Made by a program: the position numbers and the translations under genes. Of a stretch of DNA of 64,000 nucleotides, positions 44,266 through 51,952 are shown one piece after another. The stretch comes from Lewinellaceae bacterium (lineage in GTDB: Bacteria; Bacteroidota; Bacteroidia; Chitinophagales; Saprospiraceae): the NCBI GenBank assembly GCA_020636255.1, contig JACJYE010000002.1, forward strand, positions 434,001 through 498,000, in the 5' to 3' direction. Each line of letters opens with the position of its first letter. Within the stretch, counting starts at the first letter, position 1. The notes under the pieces were generated by a model, which did no database searches, was not told where the DNA came from, and saw nothing but the letters and a program-made list of their open reading frames with translations.

Positions 44266-45051
44266 TTACAGCAAATATTTCAGGTGCTCTTTTACGATCA
44301 GTTCCTCAGCATCCATCCCCTCCATCAGCCGGGCCTTTTTAACCAGGCCCTCAAATTCCGTGTCGATGCCGCAGAGCGCGTAATAAAAGATCAGGGCCAG
44401 CTCAAACCTTGAGAACAGCGACTTTACAGTATCCAGAAAGAACTGCCTTTCCACCTCGCTGTCGAGGGAATAGGCCAGCAGATGTTTGATGTTCTTGAAA
44501 TACACTTCCAGCATACCGGACTCGCTGCTGAACAGCTCAAGGAAATGCCCTTTCAATATACCGAGGCCCGCCTGGCCCTGTATATCCTCGCGCCGACTGA
44601 ACTTGTGCCGGTTCATCCAGTAAATGTTAAAAACCGCTTCTCGGCCAGAAATGATGTTCTCGGTTTCGCCATCGGCCTCTATGAACCGGATCGCTTCCAG
44701 GTTGTGGAAGTGGATGTCCAGCAATTTAAAAAAATTGGCACGCCGGGTAGGCAGTGCCTTGATCTTCAGCTCGGAGCCTACCTCCTGCTGTTTCAGCCCA
44801 TCCGTATCCAGTTTATCAATAATGGCCAGTACGTGGCTCCGCAGCCTGTTCAAACCGATCTCGATCTGCTCATACGGTAGGGTATTAAGGGATGAGACAT
44901 ACATCAGGTCATTGTACTTGCTCTTCAGTAGTATATATTCATTATACAAATCAGAGGAAGGCACCAGTACTTCCTCCAGGGCCTCGATGCCGAAGTTCAG
45001 GCCTTTGGCCACCCTGCTCTTGAGCTCTGATTGGATATCGTTCAGGTCCAT
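44266..45051 (-). CDS. EAD11 effector-associated domain fused to AbiC-like abortive infection domain
   Basis: A 261-residue protein. Residues about 8-83 carry the signature of effector-associated domain 11 (NEYILLKSKYNDL, then LPYEQIEIGLNRLR and LAIIDKLD), a small helical adaptor found in conflict and signalling proteins of Saprospiria. Residues about 103-230 match the putative phage abortive infection (putAbiC) family: FFKLLDIHFHNLEAI, GREAVFNIYW, VYFKNIKHLLAYSL and SRFELALIFYYALCGID. AbiC-like proteins usually begin with membrane helices; here the adaptor takes that place. It is 26 bp from the epimerase gene and in line with the CHAT protease. An abortive-infection role is inferred. Confidence 0.72.
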   Translation of the reverse strand: MDLNDIQSELKSRVAKGLNFGIEALEEVLVPSSDLYNEYILLKSKYNDLMYVSSLNTLPYEQIEIGLNRLRSHVLAIIDKLDTDGLKQQEVGSELKIKALPTRRANFFKLLDIHFHNLEAIRFIEADGETENIISGREAVFNIYWMNRHKFSRREDIQGQAGLGILKGHFLELFSSESGMLEVYFKNIKHLLAYSLDSEVERQFFLDTVKSLFSRFELALIFYYALCGIDTEFEGLVKKARLMEGMDAEELIVKEHLKYLL

Positions 45052-45107
45052 AGTTTATGCTTGAGCTGATCTGTTGATGTTGTTCTTATGGCAAGTTAAT
45101 AGAAATT

Positions 45108-45354
45108 CCCGTACCTCCGGCCCCCGTACCTCCGGCCTTCTGGCCGGAGTAGGCTGTCTATGGACACTTACTACTCCAACCGAAAGGTTGGAGGTACGGG
45201 ATACTCCAACCGAAAGGTTGGAGGTACGGGATACTCCAACCGAAAGGTTGGAGGTACGGGATACTCCAACCGAAAGGCTGGAGGTACGGGATACTCCAAC
45301 CGAAAGGTTGGAGGTACGGGATACTACTCCAACCGAAAGGTTGGAGGTACGGGG
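45108..45354 (+). repeat. REP hairpin array, left flank of the transposase
   Basis: Six copies of a 20-base hairpin (starts 45174, 45204, 45234, 45264, 45294, 45327) with stem CTCCAACC/GGTTGGAG and loop GAAA. They are mostly spaced 30 bp apart by GTACGGGATA. The fourth copy has GGCTGG, turning an A-T pair position into a tolerated wobble as RNA. A different hairpin, CTCCGGCC-TTCT-GGCCGGAG (45130-45149), starts the array. The 80 bp at 45123-45202 recur identically at 46071-46150. Confidence 0.88.
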
Positions 45355-45995
45355 CTTGGGGCCATCCACTCATAATCCGGATGGATATACCAATGAGGCC
45401 AGGCCCGCCAATCTTTTACCAACTTTGCTTTGGATGGGTTCAGTAAAATGTATTGTATTTTTTCCTTTAACCAGTTATCACTCCGAATTTGATGATCAAA
45501 ACTTTCCCGGTGCCAGAACTGGCCTTCTCTGCTCATCGCTCTATTGGCTTCAAAGCCGGTAAAGCCTTTATGAGATTGCATGATGCGAAAGAGCACCTGT
45601 TTCGTGTCTTTCACGATCTTGTGCACATGGTTTGGCATGATACAATAACAGATCAGAGTATATTTTTTGCCGTCGAGGTGATGCAGTGAATCTTTTACGA
45701 TTTGGGCGATCTCTGGCTTTCTTAAAAAGGTAGGGCCACTTTTAGGGTCGTCGAGTAGCTCCTCATATTTCCCAAAATAGAGCTCGTGGGCTTTTCGAAG
45801 CCGCTTCTTGAGTTCTTGTTCGGAAAGCTCTCCTTCCTGTGCCTTGATCTTTTGGATTTCCAATGCACGGGCGTGTCGCAATTCCGCAACTACTTTAGAC
45901 GGCAAAGCTCCATCCAGGTTGTAGGTTATGAAAAAAGTAGCGCCTTCGGGTTGAATATGAGGCAGGTTGCGACGATACGTTCTTTGTTCTTCCAT
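45324..45995 (-). CDS. REP-associated tyrosine transposase (RAYT, Y1 family)
   Basis: A 223-residue HUH endonuclease of the IS200/Y1 transposase group. The HUH motif is MPNHVHKIV (H123, H125) and the catalytic Tyr is in IQYILLNP (Y182). A charged insertion at residues 40-80 is typical of REP-associated members. Hairpin arrays on both sides are its likely substrates. The last nine residues (PVPPTFRLE) and the stop codon are read from a repeat unit. Such enzymes cut and join single-stranded REP hairpins and spread them through the genome. Confidence 0.9.
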   Translation of the reverse strand: MEEQRTYRRNLPHIQPEGATFFITYNLDGALPSKVVAELRHARALEIQKIKAQEGELSEQELKKRLRKAHELYFGKYEELLDDPKSGPTFLRKPEIAQIVKDSLHHLDGKKYTLICYCIMPNHVHKIVKDTKQVLFRIMQSHKGFTGFEANRAMSREGQFWHRESFDHQIRSDNWLKEKIQYILLNPSKAKLVKDWRAWPHWYIHPDYEWMAPSPVPPTFRLE

Positions 45996-46046
45996 GGTTT
46001 TGGGGTTTTAAATAGAAAAATATGTGGTTTTTAAGTTTTTTCCAAA

Positions 46047-46241
46047 CCCCGTACCTCCGGCCTTCTGGCCCCCGTACCTCCGGCCTTCTGGCCGGAGTAG
46101 GCTGTCTATGGACACTTACTACTCCAACCGAAAGGTTGGAGGTACGGGATGCTACTCCAACCGAAAGGTTGGAGGTACGGGATACTCCAACCGAAAGGTT
46201 GGAGGTACGGGATACTCCAACCGAAAGGCTGGAGGTACGGG
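46047..46241 (+). repeat. REP hairpin array, right flank of the transposase
   Basis: Four copies of the GAAA-loop hairpin (starts 46122, 46155, 46185, 46215) follow two copies of the CTCCGGCC-TTCT hairpin (46055 and 46078). Orientation is the same as in the left array. The last repeat base, 46241, directly abuts the stop codon of the CHAT gene. Confidence 0.88.
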
Positions 46242-49200
46242 TTATACCTTTCCAATATAAAAGAATGGCGCCCAGTAAAACGGATGGGCGTAACCTTCAG
46301 CTTCCAGGCCCGGTTTCTGGAGGGGTATTCCACGCCGGCCCCGCAGGTTGCGGACGGCGGCTTTCTCCTGCTCCGTTTCAGCGGCAGCTTCAAGCTCGTC
46401 AACATGGCCGATGGTACGCGTTTCCCCGGATTCCCGCAGGAATTGCCGGGCCTGTTGTAAGGCCACTGCCGGCGGTGTTCCCGAGCGCAGTTTTTGATAA
46501 AAATGGATCATGAGCAAGCTGGTCGACAGGTCATCCACTTCCCAGAGGCTGACGACGGCGCCTTTAGCGCCTGCTGCAAGGATGCCCCGCGCCAGGCCCA
46601 GCACGTCATCACCGTTGGTCGTCATTCCACGCCCGGTATCGCAGGCGCTCAGCACGGCCAGCTCAGCCTGCATCTTCAGCCCCATGATCTCGTAAAGGCT
46701 GAGCTCAGCCCCCCCGGCAAGTATAAGGGCTGAAGCCATGGGGGCCTCTTCCGACAAACGCCCGTGGGTGGCCAGATGTATGGCCTGAGCTTGCCCCAGC
46801 GCTTCCCGCACCCGGGTTTCCGTCGCATCATCGCCCAGCAACGGTGGCTGGCCATAGAGCCGGCCCACAGCACCAGCCTCAGCCGTTGCGGCCAGGAGGT
46901 CGCCCGTAGGGTTGCCTACCACCAACACCTTTGGGGCAAGGGGAAGCTTCGGTGGCTCCAGGTATTGCAGAATGCTGGCACTAGGTAGATAGCTCACCTG
47001 CAAAACCTGGCCCAATACCCCCTGCTTAAAAGGCAATGCGTGGAACGCAATAAGGTGTAACCTGCCGGAAGGAACGATATAGGCCGTGTTATACTTTTCC
47101 AGCACTTCCGATAACGGCAGCAACAGCCAGGCCGAAAGCTGTTCGCCATGGCTGTTGTACAGGCCGCCGTCGCGACAGGCAGCATGAAAGCCCGCAGCAT
47201 GGCGGTTGAGCACTTCCTGCGCTACTGGCAGAGAGGCTGAATACACCAGCCCATCGGCACTGATGGCCCAGCAGAACAGATCCTCGTCGCGATAGTAATA
47301 TTCGACCAGCAGCTGGCCTGGCCTCAGCTCCCGCCCAATGGCATCGGCATCCATGATGGCGCCCTGCCCTCCGGCAACTGCAAAAAAGCCGGGGTTGGCC
47401 AGCAGCAATTGCTGTTCAAGTAATGATAATCGTTTGCGCTCATCATCGAGGGCCTGCTGAAGCTGGCCCAGGCGGGCAGCTTCCGGCGCTTGCTTGCGTC
47501 GCTCCACCCCGAGCAGGCCGCGCAGTGCAGTAAGCTTGGCGTTGGCCTCGCGCCATTGCCGGAGGCTCTCCGGCTCTCCGGCAAAAGCGCCCAGATGGCT
47601 GGAACTTGCATCCAGCAGGTCGAGCAGGCCACGGGCCTTCCCCCGCTCGGCATAGTGCAGGGCCAGAATGGCATCGCCTTTGTGGAAAGCCAGCCGCGCA
47701 CCCAGGAAATAAAGGTACTGTGTACCCCGGTCATTGGCCAGCGCCGTGCGCAGTTCATCGCGGCTCAGCTCGTTGCGGCGGCTTTCCAGCAACTGGATGG
47801 CCTGCTCACAATAGTGCAGGGCCTCGCTGTTTTGCCCCAACCCTTCACTGAATTCGGCAGCATCGCACAACAACTTCCAGGGCGTTGCATTGTCATGCCA
47901 CCAGCGCTTTCCTTCTGACTTTTCCAATTCAGCCCATACGGCTGCCGCTTCATGGTATTGGCGGAGTTTTACCCAAAGGCTCATAGCCTGTTCCATCTGA
48001 TTGCGCCGCTGCATTCGCCGCAATTGCTCGCCGTCTTGCGACTGGCCGCTGAAAGGGAGCTGAAGCTGCTGCTCACGTTCTGCCTGCAAGGCCAGATGGC
48101 GCCGATGCGCCACTTCTGCTTCAGCATAGTGCTCGCGGGAACCCCATAACACCGCTTCGTAAAAGTAACGCTGGCCCTCATCCATTTCAGGCAGCTCGGC
48201 AAAGGCCTGCTGCCAATGCTTAAGGGCTTCGTCCTCCCTGAATGCTTTGCGCGCGTTTTTGTATCGGTAAAAAGGGATCAACACGCGCGACTGGCTGGCC
48301 ATTGCGCTGGCTAGCTGGCGCATCGACAAGGTGCGGTAAGCCTCCAACTGGCGTTCGGTAGTAGTAGCATCGGTTTCTGCCGACGCCAACAGCTCTTGCC
48401 ACCCCATAGCGGGCTCTGGCAGGGCTGCGGCCAGGCTTTCCAGCTGGCGGCAGAATCGCCCCATCTGATCCGGCGCTGCGGCACTGTTTTCGATATTATA
48501 CCCTTTTGCAGCCAGCATGATGGCGTGTTGCAGCAAGAGGGAGCGCACGGTTTGGCCCGCCGGGTACAAGCCCGGATAGGCCGCTGCTGCCTCCTGGAAC
48601 CTTTGCGATGCCTCCTCCAGCCCAATAGCGGCAGCCTGCGCATCACCGGCAGCTTCCTGGAGCAGAGCCTGGTCGACCAGGCATTGGGACGCGTTAATGT
48701 CGGCGCCAAGTGCTTCGAAAAGGCGATAGGATGCGCCATAGGCCAGACGGGATGCCTCATAGCGCCCCTGCCGTAGGAACAGATGGCGGGCAAGGCGGTT
48801 ACAAAGGTTGCCCAGGCTTACGGCATAACTAAAGTTGCCACTGTCGTGCCCCCACTGGCCAATGGCCGTCATGGCTGCTTCGGCGCCGGCAAAGGGCCTG
48901 CCCGACAGCTGCACCAGCAACTCGTGGGTGTAGGCAAGCTGCAGGCCACGCTCATCGCCAGTAACCTCGAACAACTGCCCGGCCTCACGGATCTGGCCAA
49001 GGGCTGCATCAGGGGCGTTACTGCGCCACGACAGATAGGCCTGGCGCAGGAGGATGAAAGCCTGGCCCCGCAATGCGCCTGCCTGCCGGAAAAACAGCAT
49101 TGCCTTTTCATAACACTGCCCGGCTTCATCCAGCGCCCCGGGAGGCAAAGGCTGGTGTTCGAGCGCCTCGGTATAGGGTGGCAACACGGAGCTTTCATTA

Positions 49201-50018
49201 GAACTATCCGTCAATGAGAAATCCCAGGACAGCGGGTGGCTGAAAGGGGCGCAGAGCCAGTCGCCCCGCTGCTGCCAGCAAAGGGCCTGGCGGCCGAAAT
49301 CACCGTGTTCTTCAGCCAGTTCCAGCGTTTCAGCCAGGAGGGTACGGCCTTGCTCCTTTTCACCTGAGCTGAACAGAAAACCGGCACGCAGGTAGTTGGG
49401 GAACAAAACATCGGGCCAGCGCTGTTCACCGAGCGCCTGTTGCGCGTAGCGTTCAAAGCTGTGTAGCATGCTTTCGTGCTGCTGCTGGTAGGCTTCTTTC
49501 AGGTAGGGGTCCCGAAGCTTGTCAGCTATATTGCGCGCATTTTTGGCCACTCCAAGAATATTACTCAGGTACCAGGAGAGGTTGCGGGATGGGATATCGG
49601 TGCATTGCGCCTGCAGTTGGTGCAGGCGGGGAAAGTAATCTTCCATCTCCCGTTTTACATCCCAGCGTGCGGAAGCCTCGATGGCGTCGGAACCTGCGCC
49701 GTCGAGGCGGGTATTGTATCGCTCGAAACGGCAGAATTGCAGAAATGTGAAGGCCAGCAGGTAAAGCGGCGTATCCTGCTCCGTAGCTGCCGCCAATTGC
49801 TCCAGGCTGTTCGCAGCCCGAACCTGGCCGCCCCGTAAAATGTCCGTCACCGCACTATAAAAAAGGGCCAGGGCCGCATCAGGGCCGGAGAGATGGCCCT
49901 GCACCAATTCGTCGGCGAAACGACGGGCCTTGCGATAGTCGCCCAGGCCCTCTTCGTAGTTGAAGGTGTTGCCCAGAGCGGCAAAGAGCTGGGGAAGAAG
50001 GGTTTCGGCGGATGGCAT
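46242..50018 (-). CDS. TPR-CHAT caspase-like protease
   Basis: A 1258-residue protein. The first 900 or so residues are helical repeats of the TPR type rich in Ala, Leu and Gln (for example SEALHYCEQAIQLLESRRNE). The C-terminal CHAT domain has the catalytic His in AIHLATHGRLSEE (H1085) and the catalytic Cys in LAVLSACDTGRG (C1126), then LARGILAAGAKGAVVSLWEV. CHAT proteases are caspase/separase relatives that act as effectors in several bacterial immunity systems. It starts 3 bp after the DUF4091 stop codon, so it is translationally coupled to a carbohydrate gene. The EAD11-AbiC-like protein downstream is a candidate partner. Confidence 0.9.
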   Translation of the reverse strand: MPSAETLLPQLFAALGNTFNYEEGLGDYRKARRFADELVQGHLSGPDAALALFYSAVTDILRGGQVRAANSLEQLAAATEQDTPLYLLAFTFLQFCRFERYNTRLDGAGSDAIEASARWDVKREMEDYFPRLHQLQAQCTDIPSRNLSWYLSNILGVAKNARNIADKLRDPYLKEAYQQQHESMLHSFERYAQQALGEQRWPDVLFPNYLRAGFLFSSGEKEQGRTLLAETLELAEEHGDFGRQALCWQQRGDWLCAPFSHPLSWDFSLTDSSNESSVLPPYTEALEHQPLPPGALDEAGQCYEKAMLFFRQAGALRGQAFILLRQAYLSWRSNAPDAALGQIREAGQLFEVTGDERGLQLAYTHELLVQLSGRPFAGAEAAMTAIGQWGHDSGNFSYAVSLGNLCNRLARHLFLRQGRYEASRLAYGASYRLFEALGADINASQCLVDQALLQEAAGDAQAAAIGLEEASQRFQEAAAAYPGLYPAGQTVRSLLLQHAIMLAAKGYNIENSAAAPDQMGRFCRQLESLAAALPEPAMGWQELLASAETDATTTERQLEAYRTLSMRQLASAMASQSRVLIPFYRYKNARKAFREDEALKHWQQAFAELPEMDEGQRYFYEAVLWGSREHYAEAEVAHRRHLALQAEREQQLQLPFSGQSQDGEQLRRMQRRNQMEQAMSLWVKLRQYHEAAAVWAELEKSEGKRWWHDNATPWKLLCDAAEFSEGLGQNSEALHYCEQAIQLLESRRNELSRDELRTALANDRGTQYLYFLGARLAFHKGDAILALHYAERGKARGLLDLLDASSSHLGAFAGEPESLRQWREANAKLTALRGLLGVERRKQAPEAARLGQLQQALDDERKRLSLLEQQLLLANPGFFAVAGGQGAIMDADAIGRELRPGQLLVEYYYRDEDLFCWAISADGLVYSASLPVAQEVLNRHAAGFHAACRDGGLYNSHGEQLSAWLLLPLSEVLEKYNTAYIVPSGRLHLIAFHALPFKQGVLGQVLQVSYLPSASILQYLEPPKLPLAPKVLVVGNPTGDLLAATAEAGAVGRLYGQPPLLGDDATETRVREALGQAQAIHLATHGRLSEEAPMASALILAGGAELSLYEIMGLKMQAELAVLSACDTGRGMTTNGDDVLGLARGILAAGAKGAVVSLWEVDDLSTSLLMIHFYQKLRSGTPPAVALQQARQFLRESGETRTIGHVDELEAAAETEQEKAAVRNLRGRRGIPLQKPGLEAEGYAHPFYWAPFFYIGKV

Positions 50019-50021
50019 CAG

Positions 50022-51722
50022 CTACTCACTTAGCAGCTCCAGCAACATCCTTCGCTTCTCTCTGAATGCCTGCACGTTCATATCGTACAGATCGAAGCGG
50101 TATACAACCTGCCGGGCCAGTTCTTTTATTTTTTCCGGATCTTTTACCGCCGCCATTTTCAGTAGCTCGTAGTCATAGATCCCATCGCGCATCGCCTCCA
50201 GGCGGATGGAGCTGAGGATCTTGTCGCGGGCGGGGTAACAGATCCAGGCGTCGCCGCCGGGCAATACGTTGCCGGATTCGACGATGATGCCGGTAGTTTC
50301 CCCGAAAGGGTCGTCGTTTCGCCAGAAGTTGAAGCCCCAGTGCAGGTAACCCGGCGAATCGTATCGGTAGTTGATCCAATGCAGGATGCGGGTTTTGATC
50401 AGCGGCAGCTCGATAAAGCGGTTGGCGTATTCTTCCTGTGGGGCCAGGCAGGTATAGAACCAGGCCTCGTCACCATCGCCCATGCGCTCCTTGTAGAAGT
50501 CATAATAGTCGGCGAAGAAGTTGAGCTGAGGCACCCATACATCGACCAGGTTGTTCAGGTTCTTGCTGTGGGTGGCCTCGATGATCTTAATATCGGGCGC
50601 CAGGCTTTTGATGAACCTGGCGATATCGATATACGACTGGAAGTTCTCGTCGATGGGCTCGTCGGCGATATGTTGGGTGTAAATGCTGTACCAGCCCTTG
50701 TCTCTGAGGTGTTGAACCAGCGCGGGAAAGAACTGGCTGTAAAAACTTTTCGCTTTATCATCGCTGATAGGCAGGCGCAGAAAATAGGTGCTGTCGTTTT
50801 CAACAACCGGCACGCCGACTACGAAGGGGCTAGTCCAGTCGGAGGCCCGCCTCCCGATATGGCCGCCTTCAATGCGCCCTACCACACCTTCATCGATGAA
50901 CAGCTGCACCGTCTGGTCGAAGCGAGTGAAATCAAAAGCGTACTGCCCTTTTTGCATGCTGAACTCCGTATGCTGTAACGGGTTGACAAGGGCCATGTTC
51001 TGAGCGTAGGCCGCCATAGTGCGGGCCAGCAGGCGGGCATATTTCCAATAGGCGTCGGTGTAGGCCTCCACGGGCTCGCCGCCGTTGAGGTGGGCCAGCA
51101 CATTGGGGGAGAGGGTATACCAGTTGGTCACCCAAAGGCTCGTTTTTTCGACATTAACGGGATAGACCCGTATCCTGAACGGCCTGCTGGTGCTCGTGGC
51201 CCAGCCGTTCATCATACCGCTGAAGGTAACCTGCCCTTCATAAATGCCTGGACTGGCATCCAGGGGGATGGGTACGCTGATCCAAACCGGTTGCGTAGCA
51301 AAGGCAGGCAGGTCGATGGTTTCCTGCTCCAGGATGGGGTCCGGGTAAAGGCCCGACATGGGCAGCAGGCGGTCGCGCGAGGGGCGCGGCGTGCTGCGGC
51401 CGACTTTCACATACCCTACATACCCTACCTTGTCAGGCAGCAGGCTGGAAGAGCCCTGGCGGATAAAATCGACTTTCGCTTTCAGCCCCTGCACCGGTTG
51501 TGCACAACGCACGGCAAACTGAAGGCTGGCGTGCTCGCCCCGGGCCACTTCGGCCAGGGCTTCTTCTTCCATAAAAAAAGCCGTCTCGCGGAACACCTTT
51601 TCCAGTGGGTCGACATAATGGGCCTCCAAAAGAGCGGCGCCGGTGGTGGATTGGGAATTGGCAGTTGATACGCCCCCCAGTATAAGGATGGTGAACAGGC
51701 TGCAAATGATAAGGTAACGCAT
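50022..51722 (-). CDS. Secreted DUF4091 family glycoside-hydrolase-like protein
   Basis: A 566-residue protein starting at MRYLIICSLFTILILGG, which gives a signal peptide. An N-terminal beta-sandwich (HASLQFAVRCAQPVQGLKAKVD, PLDASPGIYEGQVTFSG) is followed by a TIM-barrel-like region and the C-terminal DUF4091 domain (LHWGFNFWRND, GGDAWICYPARD, SIRLEAMRDGIYDYELLKM). These proteins occur in polysaccharide-use loci but have no assigned enzyme activity. It lies between the symporter and the CHAT gene on one strand. Confidence 0.82.
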   Translation of the reverse strand: MRYLIICSLFTILILGGVSTANSQSTTGAALLEAHYVDPLEKVFRETAFFMEEEALAEVARGEHASLQFAVRCAQPVQGLKAKVDFIRQGSSSLLPDKVGYVGYVKVGRSTPRPSRDRLLPMSGLYPDPILEQETIDLPAFATQPVWISVPIPLDASPGIYEGQVTFSGMMNGWATSTSRPFRIRVYPVNVEKTSLWVTNWYTLSPNVLAHLNGGEPVEAYTDAYWKYARLLARTMAAYAQNMALVNPLQHTEFSMQKGQYAFDFTRFDQTVQLFIDEGVVGRIEGGHIGRRASDWTSPFVVGVPVVENDSTYFLRLPISDDKAKSFYSQFFPALVQHLRDKGWYSIYTQHIADEPIDENFQSYIDIARFIKSLAPDIKIIEATHSKNLNNLVDVWVPQLNFFADYYDFYKERMGDGDEAWFYTCLAPQEEYANRFIELPLIKTRILHWINYRYDSPGYLHWGFNFWRNDDPFGETTGIIVESGNVLPGGDAWICYPARDKILSSIRLEAMRDGIYDYELLKMAAVKDPEKIKELARQVVYRFDLYDMNVQAFREKRRMLLELLSE

Positions 51723-51867
51723 GATGGAGTATTTTTTGTTATATCGTTCAGAGCTTGTCTGGGGCAAAGTCAACCTGTAACCTGCTACCTGCCAGAGGGA
51801 CGGGGAGACAAGGTGACTGGGTGAGGGGGTGAACCCAAAGCAACCCTGTAACCTGCAACCCCGAAAT

Positions 51868-51952
51868 GCTCTTAGAGCTTGTTTGGAGGCCAGCCTTTGA
51901 GCTAAAAAAGGCTACTTTTCGCTATCAAATCCGGCCTCCAAACAAGCGCTTA
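51868..51952. repeat. Inverted repeat pair of the GAGCTTGTTTGGAGGC family
   Basis: TTAGAGCTTGTTTGGAGGCC and the complementary GGCCTCCAAACAAGCGCTTA enclose about 45 bp. The right arm contains the stop codon of the symporter gene. A further half-copy, AGAGCTTGTCTGGGGC, lies at 51748. Confidence 0.65.

Noticed and set aside
45160..45370. Regular 30-bp repeats resembling a CRISPR array
   Set aside because: The units are contiguous with only a fixed 10-base linker and no variable spacers, and they flank a RAYT transposase, so they are REP hairpins.
45074..45562. Open frames giving repeated peptides such as TERLEVRDTP in the repeat array
   Set aside because: The 30-bp unit is a multiple of three, so several frames stay open by chance; the protein sequence is only the repeat translated.
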